Shown here: one piece after another, positions 1-7,733 of the stretch
Layout of the letters: the number at the start of each line of letters is the position of its first letter
How positions within the stretch are numbered: the stretch's first letter is position 1
NCBI RefSeq assembly: GCF_026130545.1
Contig: NZ_JAMOIM010000024.1
Coordinates: 1-64,000, forward strand
Direction: 5' to 3'
DNA length: 64,000 bases
Source: Lichenifustis flavocetrariae
Lineage (GTDB): Bacteria > Pseudomonadota > Alphaproteobacteria > Rhizobiales > Beijerinckiaceae
The notes under the pieces: model-generated
What the model saw: only the letters and a program-made list of their open reading frames with translations
Told to the model about the DNA's origin: nothing
Database searches by the model: none
Translations under genes and position numbers: made by a program

Positions 1-223
1 CCCGGCACCAACGCCTTTCAGGTCATTCTCCAGACCGTCAGCGCCTGACCAGCCTCCAAATGGCCTGGGTAATTACATTATAGTGATTGCGACCTTTGGC
101 GTTCTGGGGTTCCTAAATGGTGCCAAAAGGAAAGATGTAAGATTGAACAACATTTCCAACCAGCCTTATAGCTTACAGAGCAAACCGGCCACTGCGGCAC
201 TCTTCGACAAAACGCTCGCCTAG
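1..223 (+). pseudogene. C-terminal end of a secreted PEP-CTERM-like protein, probably frameshifted
   Basis: The window opens inside a coding frame that reads PGTNAFQVILQTVSA and stops at 46-48. The overlapping frame 2 is open from the left edge to a stop at 221-223 and encodes a proline-rich stretch, a hydrophobic segment (NYIIVIATFGVLGFL) and then a basic KRK patch. A short proline motif, one membrane helix and an arginine/lysine cluster is the layout of PEP-CTERM sorting tails. I infer that one gene ran through both frames and lost a few bases near position 45. NAFQVIL resembles the end of nidogen-like secreted domains. The main body lies outside the window, so this is tentative. Confidence 0.3.
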
Positions 224-440
224 AGACTTTGTCATCCGCAATCTTTGGCCGCTCACGCGATTCCAGAAATCACGCGGGAGCCTTTAAGTGCCACGCTCAC
301 TCGCCTGCACCAAGGCCCGGTCAACCCAGCTGAGGAGTTCCCTTTGAGTATACCTTCTTGAACTAGGGTGAATGTAGCGGCGCAAATGAAAACGCCCGCA
401 GCTTACACCACGGGCGCGCTTTTCGACCTTGTCGGAAGGC
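224..440. other. Intergenic, no gene seen
   Basis: No frame here has coding character. It separates the broken C-terminal tail on the left from the converging VPLPA-CTERM gene on the minus strand. Confidence 0.4.
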
Positions 441-1292
441 TCAAACAGAAAGTGTGGATTTTCGCTTTAAACGATAGCCAACAGCGCCAAGACCAAGAAG
501 GGCCGCTCCGAACATCGGCAACGCCGGAGGCAGCGGAACAGTGCTCGGGATCACGACCGAGTAGTTGACTGAAAGATCTTCGCCAGCGTAGTAATTCTGC
601 CCCGAAAAATTAAGTGTCTTTATAAAATTACCGGCAGAGTCATACTCGTTAACCGACCCTGGAGTAAATACATTGTCGGTGTAGTAGTTTGTCCCGTCGA
701 AAGCAATACCAGTAGAGCCACCAGGAGTTCCTGTAATAAAATCTTGCTTTACAATATTTCCACTAAGGTCATATTTGTCATAAATATTGTCAGCATCACC
801 TTCATTCTCAATCAGATAGCCGTTTGCATACTCAAGACCATCGCAATAACCTGTGCAGTTTGCGAGATGAAGTGTTTGTTGAAGGGTTCCGCCAAGTGAA
901 TACTTATAGACGGCATTTGTACCTGAGTAATCGCCAACATATAGACTGTGACCGTCATACGCTATTGTTGATAGCCCCGACGCTCCAGGAATTGTAAAAA
1001 CCGTTCCTAGATCTGTATTGGTAACGTAATTATATTCAAAAACGCTACCTGTGGTGGCGCTTGTATAGTACAAATCGTTGCCGATCTGAACGATACCGCG
1101 ACCGTTACTTCCGTTGGGTGCGTTTATCTGATCTAATAGAGCGCCAGTTGTTAGATCATACTCTTGAATGATAGGCGGCCCATTCGTAGCGTTATCGACC
1201 CAAATTGTATTGACGCTGGCTGCTTGAGAAATCGTGGATCCGCATATGATGGAAAAGGCTGAGGCGGTGAACAGGTGAAGAAGTGACTTCAT
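441..1292 (-). CDS. VPLPA-CTERM secreted protein with beta-propeller-like repeats
   Basis: This 283-residue protein begins with a signal peptide (MKSLLHLFTASAFSIICGS, cleavage probably after SQAA) and ends with the sorting tail VPLPPALPMFG, a hydrophobic helix and the basic stretch RLKRK. VPLPA-CTERM tails are recognised and cleaved by an exosortase in the envelope. The body has repeated strand-like blocks (DNATNGPPIIQEYDLTTG; YDLSGNIVKQDF; YDSAGNFIKTL), as in bacterial SMP-30/NHL-type propellers. I chose the ATG at 1292 because a GGAGGA ribosome site lies just upstream; a longer start at 1310 would place that site inside the gene. Ligand and function are unknown. No exosortase gene is present in this window. 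Confidence 0.8.
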   Translation of the reverse strand: MKSLLHLFTASAFSIICGSTISQAASVNTIWVDNATNGPPIIQEYDLTTGALLDQINAPNGSNGRGIVQIGNDLYYTSATTGSVFEYNYVTNTDLGTVFTIPGASGLSTIAYDGHSLYVGDYSGTNAVYKYSLGGTLQQTLHLANCTGYCDGLEYANGYLIENEGDADNIYDKYDLSGNIVKQDFITGTPGGSTGIAFDGTNYYTDNVFTPGSVNEYDSAGNFIKTLNFSGQNYYAGEDLSVNYSVVIPSTVPLPPALPMFGAALLGLGAVGYRLKRKSTLSV

Positions 1293-1603
1293 GGATAATC
1301 CTCCAGGCACACGAAAGAACCGACTTCAAAGACGGAAGCGGGGAAAAAAAGTTTGATGCACAAATAATTTTGGCCGGGTCTCGGCTAATACACTCCCCGC
1401 TAGTTAGGCGGCGCATCATTGCGAGTAGTTAATGAAGTGTCAACATCTCGTGATTGGCAGGTGAGACCCATGGTGTCGATTCATCGGCTGCCCGTCGGCC
1501 TAATATGGGTATGCCTCAACTGGAGTATCAAAGAGGCCACTCCATTATCGTCAATTGACCATCTAAAATGGATCAATTATAGTGGAGTATCCTAACTGTA
1601 TTT
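1293..1603. other. Intergenic between divergent genes
   Basis: About 310 bases, locally AT-rich near 1540-1605 just ahead of the recombinase. It should hold the promoters of both flanking genes, but no convincing -35/-10 pair or hairpin stood out. Confidence 0.35.
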
Positions 1604-1609
1604 TTGATC

Positions 1610-2248
1610 ATGTTCGTTCGCGCCTACCTCCGAGCCTCAACTGATGACCAGGACGCCTCACGCGCCCGGGCGCAGCTGGTGGCCTTCGCCAAAGAGCGGG
1701 GCCTGTCGATCGCCGCCTTCTATGCCGAGAATGAGAGCGGTGCGAAGCTCGCGCGACCCGAGCTGTTCCGTCTCCTCTCTGACAGCCATGCCGGCGATCT
1801 CCTGCTGATTGAGCAGGTTGACCGGCTGTCCCGCTTGACTGCCGACGACTGGCAAAAGCTGCGCACCATGATCGACCAGCGGCAGGTGCGCATCGTGGCG
1901 CTCGACCTGCCGACATCCTGGATGCTTGCAAAGCCAAGCGACGAATTCACCGGCCGCGTGTTCCAGGCCATCAACGGCATGATGCTCGACGTGCTGGCGG
2001 CCGTGGCGCGCAAGGACTACGACGATCGTCGCCGCCGTCAGGCGCAAGGGACGGCACGAGCCAAGGCGGCGGGCCTTTACAAAGGCCGGAAAGAGGACGC
2101 CGCCCGCAACAACGGGATCGCGGCTATGCTGAAGGCCGGCGCGAGCTACACGCAAATCCGGGCGACGTTCGGATGCAGCCCCATGACGATTGCCAAGATC
2201 GCCAAGCGCATCGCTTCGGCGCAGCAGGCGGCAGGAGAGGTGGCCTGA
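1610..2248 (+). CDS. Serine recombinase (resolvase/invertase family)
   Basis: The N-terminal catalytic domain starts FVRAYLRAST, with the nucleophile Ser10 in the usual RAS context, followed by the family blocks LLIEQVDRLSRL and the long E-helix around FQAINGMMLDVLAAVARKDYDDRRRRQAQG. The C-terminus (about residues 165-205) is a short helix-turn-helix ending SPMTIAKIAKRI. At 212 residues it is a small resolvase type rather than a large integrase. An in-frame TTG six bases earlier (1604) is an alternative start; neither has a strong ribosome site. Its stop codon overlaps the start of the HNH gene (TGATG), so the two are translationally coupled. The same arrangement, with a different recombinase, recurs near 49.3 kb. 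Confidence 0.8.
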   Translation: MFVRAYLRASTDDQDASRARAQLVAFAKERGLSIAAFYAENESGAKLARPELFRLLSDSHAGDLLLIEQVDRLSRLTADDWQKLRTMIDQRQVRIVALDLPTSWMLAKPSDEFTGRVFQAINGMMLDVLAAVARKDYDDRRRRQAQGTARAKAAGLYKGRKEDAARNNGIAAMLKAGASYTQIRATFGCSPMTIAKIAKRIASAQQAAGEVA

Positions 2249-2673
2249 TGCCGATCCGCCCCGAATTTAAATGGCTCTACCCGCTCGACTGGCCCCAGCT
2301 TTCGGCCGTGATCCGGTTCGAGCGGGCCAAAGGCCGCTGCGAAATGTGCGGCCGGCCCCACGGTCAGCAAGTCCAGCATCTGGGCGACGGCAGATGGTTC
2401 GATGAGGAGCGCCAAATGTGGCGCTGCGGGCGGGGCCGTCTTTTACCGCGCCTGATCGCCCTCGATAGCCATGCCATGCGCCAGACCAAGGTCGTGCTGG
2501 CAACGGCTCATCTCGATCACGATCCCAGCAACAACCGGCCGCGCAATTTGAAAGCGCTCTGCCAGCGCTGCCACATGCTGCACGATCGCGACGAGCATCG
2601 CCGGCAGCGGCGACTGACCTTGCGCATGCGCAAGGCCATCGGAGACTTATTCCTAGGCCCCTACAGGCCGTGA
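2248..2673 (+). CDS. HNH endonuclease-like protein coupled to the recombinase
   Basis: This 141-residue protein carries a zinc-type pair C31-x2-C34, then the HNH core AHLDHDP (H88, D90, H91), an asparagine-rich loop NNRPRN and the second cysteine pair with histidine LCQRCH (C105, C108, H109), followed by a basic tail. That is the fold of HNH nucleases with a structural zinc. Its ATG overlaps the recombinase stop. A paralogue at 49350 differs at about 13 of the first 140 residues. Whether it cuts DNA during recombination, or only travels with the recombinase, cannot be told from the sequence. Confidence 0.75.
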   Translation: MPIRPEFKWLYPLDWPQLSAVIRFERAKGRCEMCGRPHGQQVQHLGDGRWFDEERQMWRCGRGRLLPRLIALDSHAMRQTKVVLATAHLDHDPSNNRPRNLKALCQRCHMLHDRDEHRRQRRLTLRMRKAIGDLFLGPYRP

Positions 2674-2691
2674 AATAAGAGAACGCATGGC

Positions 2692-3204
2692 CTAGGCGGC
2701 CAGTGCGGCCTTGCGGCGTCGGAACAGGCCGAACCCGACCAAAGCGGCGGCGAAAAGTGGCAGAGTCTTTGGCAAGGGAACTGTCGCAACGCTATTCGCC
2801 AGCGAGATGGTCAGGGTGCTGGCGCCGGAAATGAAGCCCGTCAACTGAAAAGTGCTCGGAGCAAAAACAGGCATCGCCGCTGTTCCAGTGAATATATCGG
2901 GGCCAGAAAATTGGGTGAATCCAAGCGACGCGCTGTCGATGTTCAGTTGATTTATAAGAAAGGTCCCAAATGAAATGTCCGCCGTGCCAGCCGTACCACC
3001 AAAGATGCCAGATACATTAGAAAATTGAATTTGCGACCCTACGAAAGACGAGCTGAACATGTCTGGAGTCGGATTTGAGTCGAGCTGAAAGCTTGCATTC
3101 CGTGAACCAGTGAGATCGAAATTTAGCAGCGCTGCTTGCGCAGGCGACAGCCCCATGCAGACTAAAACTGTGAGACTGGTCAGATAGATAGAATTTCGCT
3201 TCAT
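2692..3204 (-). CDS. VPLPA-CTERM secreted protein
   Basis: A 170-residue exported protein. It has an N-terminal signal peptide (MKRNSIYLTSLTVLVCMGLS, cleavage after AQAA) and the sorting tail VPLPKTLPLF with a hydrophobic helix ending FGLFRRRK. The mature part is short, rich in Ser, Thr, Gly and Asn, and probably all beta strand. I take the ATG at 3204, which has an AAGAG ribosome site; an upstream start at 3267 would put 21 non-signal residues in front of the signal peptide. Function is unknown. It converges on the HNH gene with an 18-base gap. Confidence 0.75.
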   Translation of the reverse strand: MKRNSIYLTSLTVLVCMGLSPAQAALLNFDLTGSRNASFQLDSNPTPDMFSSSFVGSQIQFSNVSGIFGGTAGTADISFGTFLINQLNIDSASLGFTQFSGPDIFTGTAAMPVFAPSTFQLTGFISGASTLTISLANSVATVPLPKTLPLFAAALVGFGLFRRRKAALAA

Positions 3205-3433
3205 GGAATGCTCTTTCTGATCACGCGGCCCCGTGGATCGGCATGAAGTTACGTGGAAGAGACCCATGAGATGCAGTGAGCTCGAAACTTATTAACCAAT
3301 CCCTCGACGACCAAGGCCAGGTTAGGTGATCAGCGCGCCGGCATCCCATTCAGCGCTTTGATTAAGGCATGGCCGCCGCCATGAGATCAGCCTCGATGAG
3401 GTCGAGCGCATCCTGATCGGCGCTTCGAGCAAA

Positions 3434-3682
3434 TCAAGGCTTTGGCTGGGTCCAGTCTCGCGGCCGATTGATGAGCAGCACTTCATCGGCCGATTTCGTT
3501 TCTTCGATCCAAGTCTGTGCCGCATCGCTCAGCAGCTCCACCTTGTCAGCCTTGTAGCGTTTGCTCGACTTGCGCAGGTCCAATGTCGTGATGACTACCA
3601 GGATATTTCTGACAGTCCCGCTCAGCCCGGCCGAGGGCCATACGTGGGCTTCGCGCGCTAGCGGGTGCATGAATTCCGACAT
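3434..3682 (-). CDS. Small hypothetical protein
   Basis: An 82-residue protein with no family I recognise. The ATG at 3682 is preceded by a strong purine-rich ribosome site (GAGGGGG), the best evidence that it is real. The middle has a hydrophobic strand (NILVVITTLDL) and then lysine- and glutamate-rich helices. It is transcribed away from the response-regulator gene, so the two may share the 3683-3812 region for their promoters. Confidence 0.45.
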   Translation of the reverse strand: MSEFMHPLAREAHVWPSAGLSGTVRNILVVITTLDLRKSSKRYKADKVELLSDAAQTWIEETKSADEVLLINRPRDWTQPKP

Positions 3683-3812
3683 GTTTTCCCCCTCGGCATC
3701 GTGTTTACAAATTCTCTGGCGTTTGATCCAGCACCTACTCCCGATCGCCCGCTGTCACACGGACGTTGCCCTCAGTTCTCAAAAGACAGCGCTTGGTGTG
3801 GGTGAGGTTCCA

Positions 3813-4499
3813 GTGCCGCAGGCCATGATCGTGACGGCTAACGACGCGGATGCGCAGACGCTGGTCGAACTGCTGGTGCATGCTGATTTTACGGTTGAGG
3901 TGATCGCTAGGGGAGACGAAGCGGATGCGCGTTTGGCCAGGGCAGCACCTGACATCGTGCTGGTTGACCTGCCACTACCAGGGATATCGGGGATTGAACT
4001 GTGCCATCGCGCCCGAGCGCGGAAAAGGACACGGACGCTGCCGATTATCATCGTGACGGCATTGGCGGACGAGAGCGACCGTGTCCGAGGTCTCGATGCC
4101 GGGGCGGATGACTACGTGGTCATCCCCTTCTCCCCTCGGGAATTGACCGCACGTATTCGGTCGTGTCTTCGGCGCGTCGGGACGTTTGCGCTGAGCGCCG
4201 ATATTCTGACAGTGGGTAATATCGTCATCGATCGAACTACCATGCGGGTTAGCCGCGCGGGGCGCCAGATCGAAATAACGACCAGCGACGTTGGGATGCT
4301 CGCGCACATGATGGAGAACGCCGGGCGGGTGGTCTCGCGCGCGCAACTGGCCCGGTGCCTTGAGGCTGAGGATTTGATCGCATCTGGCCGAGCGATCGAT
4401 GTGCGTATCGGCCGCCTACGTCGTGCCTTGGCTCTGAACGGCGAGGATGGTCCCATTCGAACTGTGCGTAATGAGGGCTACACATTCGACGTGAGCTGA
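3813..4499 (+). CDS. PhoB/OmpR-type response regulator with a degenerate receiver
   Basis: This 228-residue protein has a receiver domain (about 4-118) and an OmpR-type winged helix (about 130-228, ending IRTVRNEGYTFDVS). The phosphate-accepting Asp52 (VDLPLPG) and Thr82 are present. The switch lysine of the receiver, normally in a KPF motif, is isoleucine (VVIPFSP, I104), and the acidic pair near the N-terminus is N10-D11. Loss of that lysine usually uncouples or alters phospho-signalling, so the protein may act without phosphorylation. GTG 3813 follows a GAGG site and gives the normal distance to the first strand; ATG 3825 is the alternative. No histidine kinase is adjacent, so it is an orphan. 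Confidence 0.8.
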   Translation: MPQAMIVTANDADAQTLVELLVHADFTVEVIARGDEADARLARAAPDIVLVDLPLPGISGIELCHRARARKRTRTLPIIIVTALADESDRVRGLDAGADDYVVIPFSPRELTARIRSCLRRVGTFALSADILTVGNIVIDRTTMRVSRAGRQIEITTSDVGMLAHMMENAGRVVSRAQLARCLEAEDLIASGRAIDVRIGRLRRALALNGEDGPIRTVRNEGYTFDVS

Positions 4500-4638
4500 C
4501 ACCATGACCTTCTGCCTGGCGAGGTGTTCTCAGAATACCCGACGTAAATGACTTTCGCACCGGATATATGAAACGGAAAAGCCGAACCTTTTCAAAGGAC
4601 GTTTGCCTGTCTCAAATGTCTTGAATTTCGCACCAGTC

Positions 4639-5298
4639 TTACCGCAGCCGTGAATGCACGGGCTTTGCCCCATAGGCCAACATGAAAATACGTACACCAC
4701 GCTCGACCCGTGCGCTTAGGTCAGCGCGGGTCGCGTCAATATCGATGCCAAGGGAGAACTGGAAGTTCGTAAAGCCCTGCCAGAGGCCGAACAGTTCCTC
4801 CGCAGCGATATGTGGGTCGAGCTTCTTGAGTTGCTTGCTGCGCACGCCTGCGTTCAGCAGCGCGGCCAAGTTTGCACGCGTGCGGCCAGGGCCAAGATCG
4901 TAGAAGGCGCGGGCCAAGTCTTCATGGCGACGCAATTCGCCAGCGACGACGTTGTAGAAGTCGATCGCCGGTCTGCTTGTTAGAAAAAACATGATGCCCA
5001 GGCCGAACGCGCGAAGCTGATCGATGAACGGTGTTGCGGTATCGTGCCGGTGAAGCCCCTGAGCTTGCTCGATCCTTTCCATTTCGCGGCGCACAGAAGC
5101 CTCGAATAGTGCCGTGCGGTCGGGATAGTGACTGTAGAGGGTCACTTTCGAAACCTTCGCCGCCGCCGCAATGGCTTCGATCGACGTGGCCTCAACGCCA
5201 CGTTCGAGAAACAGGAACCAGGCGGCGTCAAGGATGGCACGGCCCTTCTCATGGTCCCGTGGCCTGCCGGCTGAGCGTCCTGAACTCGGAGTTCTCAC
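4639..5298 (-). CDS. TetR/AcrR-family transcriptional repressor
   Basis: A 219-residue regulator. The N-terminal helix-turn-helix (about 20-65) reads AILDAAWFLFLERGVEATSI then AAAAKVSKVTLYSHYP, the standard TetR pattern; the rest is the helical ligand-binding and dimerisation domain. The GTG start at 5298 has an AAGG ribosome site. The gene is divergent from a GFA - methyltransferase - DUF1761 operon, and the gap contains a 22-base palindrome expected of a TetR operator, so it very likely represses that operon and perhaps itself. The ligand is unknown. Confidence 0.85.
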   Translation of the reverse strand: MRTPSSGRSAGRPRDHEKGRAILDAAWFLFLERGVEATSIEAIAAAAKVSKVTLYSHYPDRTALFEASVRREMERIEQAQGLHRHDTATPFIDQLRAFGLGIMFFLTSRPAIDFYNVVAGELRRHEDLARAFYDLGPGRTRANLAALLNAGVRSKQLKKLDPHIAAEELFGLWQGFTNFQFSLGIDIDATRADLSARVERGVRIFMLAYGAKPVHSRLR

Positions 5299-5333
5299 GA
5301 TTTGCCTTGACGAACGAACAGAAGATACCTCAT

Positions 5334-5355
5334 TAGTGAACGGCGTCGTTCATTA
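5334..5355. promoter_or_regulatory. Probable TetR operator palindrome
   Basis: Two 9-base arms, TAGTGAACG at 5334-5342 and CGTTCATTA at 5347-5355, are inverted copies with one mismatch, separated by GCGT. The TGAACG-n-CGTTCA form is typical of operators for AcrR-like repressors. It lies between the divergent TetR gene and the GFA-family gene, close enough to overlap both promoters. Confidence 0.6.
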
Positions 5356-5372
5356 TTATGAAGGGAGTTGCT

Positions 5373-5777
5373 ATGTCATTCAAGGGCCATTGTCTCTGCG
5401 GCGCTGTGCATTACGAAGCATGTATCCCGGCTGTGTTCATGGGAAACTGCTATTGCGTCGATTGCCGACGTGAGAGTGGATCGGGTCATATCACCGCCGT
5501 GGCTGTACCTGACTCGACGCTCACGATAACCGGCGAGACGAAGGAATTCATCAAGCCAGCCGATAGCGGGCAGTCCATCCGCAACACTTTTTGCCCCATC
5601 TGCGCCACGACGCTCTTCACGCATCCATCGGGCCTGCCTGGCCTGGCGTTGATCCGCGCCGGAACCTTGGACAACGCGGACCAGGTCGCGCCGCAGGTCA
5701 ATATGTATGTAGCGTGCGCCCCGGCATGGGATAAGCCCGTGGTCGGCTTGCAAGACTTTCCCGGGATGGCATCGTGA
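5373..5777 (+). CDS. GFA-domain (CENP-V/GFA) protein
   Basis: A 134-residue zinc protein of the glutathione-dependent formaldehyde-activating (GFA) fold. Visible zinc ligands are GHCLCGAVHYE near the N-terminus, NCYCVDCRRESGS around residues 26-36 and the C-terminal FCPICATTLF pair. Most members of this family have no proven GFA activity, so the substrate is open. The ATG at 5373 has a strong AAGGGAG site; an ATG at 5358 would place that site inside the gene. It is the first gene of a three-gene operon under the TetR-like palindrome, with 10 bases to the methyltransferase. Confidence 0.8.
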   Translation: MSFKGHCLCGAVHYEACIPAVFMGNCYCVDCRRESGSGHITAVAVPDSTLTITGETKEFIKPADSGQSIRNTFCPICATTLFTHPSGLPGLALIRAGTLDNADQVAPQVNMYVACAPAWDKPVVGLQDFPGMAS

Positions 5778-5787
5778 GGCCTTCGCG

Positions 5788-6579
5788 ATGAAACCGGACT
5801 ATGGCATCGACGCGCCAGGTGTGCGTCGTGGCATGCTCATCGCGGGAGTCGTGTGTCTTTTTATGGCCGGACTGGCCATAGCTGTCGCAACTTCTACCGT
5901 CGGGTTGGTTTCAGAAATCACTCTAATCACCGCCGCCGTCGCTGCCTTGGCAATGCTCTACGGCCTTGGCATGGCAGCCTACATGACCTATGCCAGCCGC
6001 CTCGGCAAACTACGCACGCGCGAACGACTGCTCGACCTTGTGGCAACGGTCATTCCTTGGACAGGGCGGGAGGCAGTGCTCGATGTCGGGTGCGGCCGTG
6101 GGCTGATGCTGATCGGGGCGGCACGCCGGCTCACGACTGGCAGGGCTACCGGCATCGATCTCTGGCGTGCGGTAGACCAAGCCGACAATACCGCCGACGC
6201 CGCCCTTGAAAACGCTCGCTGCGAAGGTGTCGCCGAACGCATCAACGTCCACACCGGGGATGCGCGGTCACTCCCATTCCCGGATGCGACGTTTGACGTG
6301 GTGCTGTCGCATTGGGTCATTCATAATCTGCCTGATGCTTCTGACCGCGCACGAGCCGTAGCTGAAATGGTGCGCGTGCTGCGTCCCGAAGGGGCGCTCG
6401 TTCTTGCCGACATCGCCCATTATGCCGACTATCGAAGACAGCTTGAGTTACTCAGCCTTCAAAACATCATCGTCGATACGGGCGGAGCGGAATCGCGCAT
6501 TATCGGCGCTTTAAGCGGCGGCTCCTTTTGCCCCCACGCAATAATTGGACGCCGAGCAGCCCTGCACATGGAAAATTGA
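5788..6579 (+). CDS. Membrane-anchored class I SAM-dependent methyltransferase
   Basis: This 263-residue protein starts with two predicted membrane helices (about 15-36 and 43-65), then a Rossmann methyltransferase domain. Motif I is VLDVGCGRGLMLIG (about 96-109), followed by GIDLW, the acidic position TGDARSLPFPDATFDVVLS and the post-motif block MVRVLRPEGALVLAD. The substrate cannot be read; membrane anchoring suggests a lipid or hydrophobic small molecule. It lies between the GFA and DUF1761 genes, with gaps of 10 and 7 bases, so the three are probably one transcript. A GAGG ribosome site precedes the ATG. Confidence 0.8.
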   Translation: MKPDYGIDAPGVRRGMLIAGVVCLFMAGLAIAVATSTVGLVSEITLITAAVAALAMLYGLGMAAYMTYASRLGKLRTRERLLDLVATVIPWTGREAVLDVGCGRGLMLIGAARRLTTGRATGIDLWRAVDQADNTADAALENARCEGVAERINVHTGDARSLPFPDATFDVVLSHWVIHNLPDASDRARAVAEMVRVLRPEGALVLADIAHYADYRRQLELLSLQNIIVDTGGAESRIIGALSGGSFCPHAIIGRRAALHMEN

Positions 6580-6586
6580 TCGATAT

Positions 6587-6982
6587 ATGAATATTGCAGC
6601 AGTCGCCGTAATTGCCGCCACCCTCTGCAGCTATGTGCTGGGATCGCTGTGGTACCTTGCCCTCGGCCGTAAATGGCGCAGAGCCGTCGGGTGGATCGAA
6701 GGCCCTGTACCATATCGGCCCAAACTGGCTGAATTAGCAATCGCCCTCGTGGGTCAATCAATCATGGCGGTAGCTTTGTGGATTGCTATCGACCGCATGA
6801 ACACGGCTGGCGTTGTGAAGTGTTTTCTGACGGGTGCTGCCATCTGGCTTGGCTTCGTGCTGCCCACCCTGGCCACAAACGTGGTCTTTCAACGCCGCAA
6901 TCCATCACTCATCTGGCAGGATGGCGGGCATTGGCTCCTACTGCTTGCAGCCCAGGGTGCCGTACTCGGCTACTTCCATTGA
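6587..6982 (+). CDS. DUF1761-family membrane protein
   Basis: A 131-residue integral membrane protein with four hydrophobic segments (about 2-22, 44-64, 72-95 and 111-130). The motif GSLWYLALGRKWRRAVGW after the first helix and the LATNVVFQRRN loop fit the DUF1761 family, whose function is not established. The start at 6587 is 7 bases after the methyltransferase stop and leaves the N-terminal helix intact. It is the last gene of the TetR-linked operon. Confidence 0.65.
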   Translation: MNIAAVAVIAATLCSYVLGSLWYLALGRKWRRAVGWIEGPVPYRPKLAELAIALVGQSIMAVALWIAIDRMNTAGVVKCFLTGAAIWLGFVLPTLATNVVFQRRNPSLIWQDGGHWLLLLAAQGAVLGYFH

Positions 6983-7052
6983 AGCCGAACAAATCAATTC
7001 AATGCACGAGATGAGCTCGAAAAGCGACTACTCATCCCGCTGTGTAATTCTT

Positions 7053-7204
7053 GCAGACTGTGTGAAAACTCCGGAAGCTGCCGAAAAGGAGCCTCTCCAG
7101 AGCGGCTTGTCGCGATCAACCGGACCTGAACACGTCAGGCGAGGCCAAAAATGCCCTCGATTTCGGCCCACTCCAAAGTCAGCCGGAGTTTCCACACAGT
7201 CTGC
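7053..7204. mobile_element. 152-bp MITE-like element with 22-bp terminal inverted repeats
   Basis: Positions 7053-7074 (GCAGACTGTGTGAAAACT then CCGG) and 7183-7204 are inverted copies that differ at one base in 22. The 108 bases between have no coding capacity. Imperfect ends flanking a short non-coding core are the signature of a miniature inverted-repeat element or the collapsed remains of an insertion sequence. I saw no clear target-site duplication. It lies downstream of the DUF1761 gene and explains the otherwise empty 6983-7234 interval. Confidence 0.55.
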
Positions 7205-7234
7205 TGGACTTATGGACGCGTAAATCATGAATAA

Positions 7235-7488
7235 TCAGGTCGCATCGCGCCTCAAAGCCTTTCGAAACACGATCTTGTCCTCACCAGCCTGGTAAAAGTC
7301 CCGAATGCGGGCTTCCTCGCCATAGCCGGATTGACGGTAGAAGGCTCTGGTGCGCTCGAACGCGGGGAGGGCCGACGTCTCTACCAAAAGCACGCGCTGG
7401 CCCCGTGCTGCCAGTACCCGCTCGACATGGCGCAGCAAAGCGGTGCCGCGCCCCTGGCCCTGGCGATCGGGATGGACCGCGATCAGGT
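7235..7488 (-). pseudogene. C-terminal half of a GNAT acetyltransferase, truncated by a repeat
   Basis: The minus strand encodes LIAVHPDRQGQGRGTALL, the acetyl-CoA binding motif A of GNAT enzymes (Q/RxxGxG/A), followed by motif B-like FYRQSGYGEEARIRDFY. A complete GNAT protein needs about 60-80 further N-terminal residues. Instead the frame runs into the 89-base repeat at 7489, giving a nonsense N-terminus. This is a truncated relic; the same repeat also cuts off a gamma-glutamyltranspeptidase near 49 kb. Confidence 0.7.
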
Positions 7489-7577
7489 GTGAAACAGTAT
7501 TGGCAAGGGACCCTATCGGTTTTCGGTAATTCAGGCAGTTACGGCGCCTATCGGCGTCAGGGCCCCGCGCCGATCCA
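7489..7577 (+). repeat. 89-bp dispersed repeat, copy A
   Basis: This block begins GTGAAACAG, contains ATTCAGGCAGTTACGGCGCC and TATCGGCGTCAGG, and ends GCGCCGATCCA. It matches copy B (49031-49119) and copy C (25549-25636, inverted) over essentially its whole length. It abuts the truncated end of the GNAT gene. Its size, and its position at broken gene ends, suggest the terminal part of an insertion sequence or transposon. Confidence 0.75.
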
Positions 7578-7733
7578 TATCGAGGCATTAGGCTACACCG
7601 CTACCGCACGATGAATTTCCCGAGTTGGCGCCATGGTTCAAGACTCGGCCTCCACTTCAAGGCCCGGAGAACTAATCATCACTTTACGCAAGGCGTCGAC
7701 CGGGCAGACAGCGTCGGCCGATGACGTCGCTTC
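7578..7733. other. Intergenic, no gene seen
   Basis: About 156 bases between repeat copy A and the stop of the converging VPLPA-CTERM gene. No supported coding frame or hairpin. Confidence 0.3.

Noticed and set aside
7028-7228. Minus-strand 66-codon frame
   Set aside because: It spans the 152-bp inverted-repeat element and simply reads through its ends.
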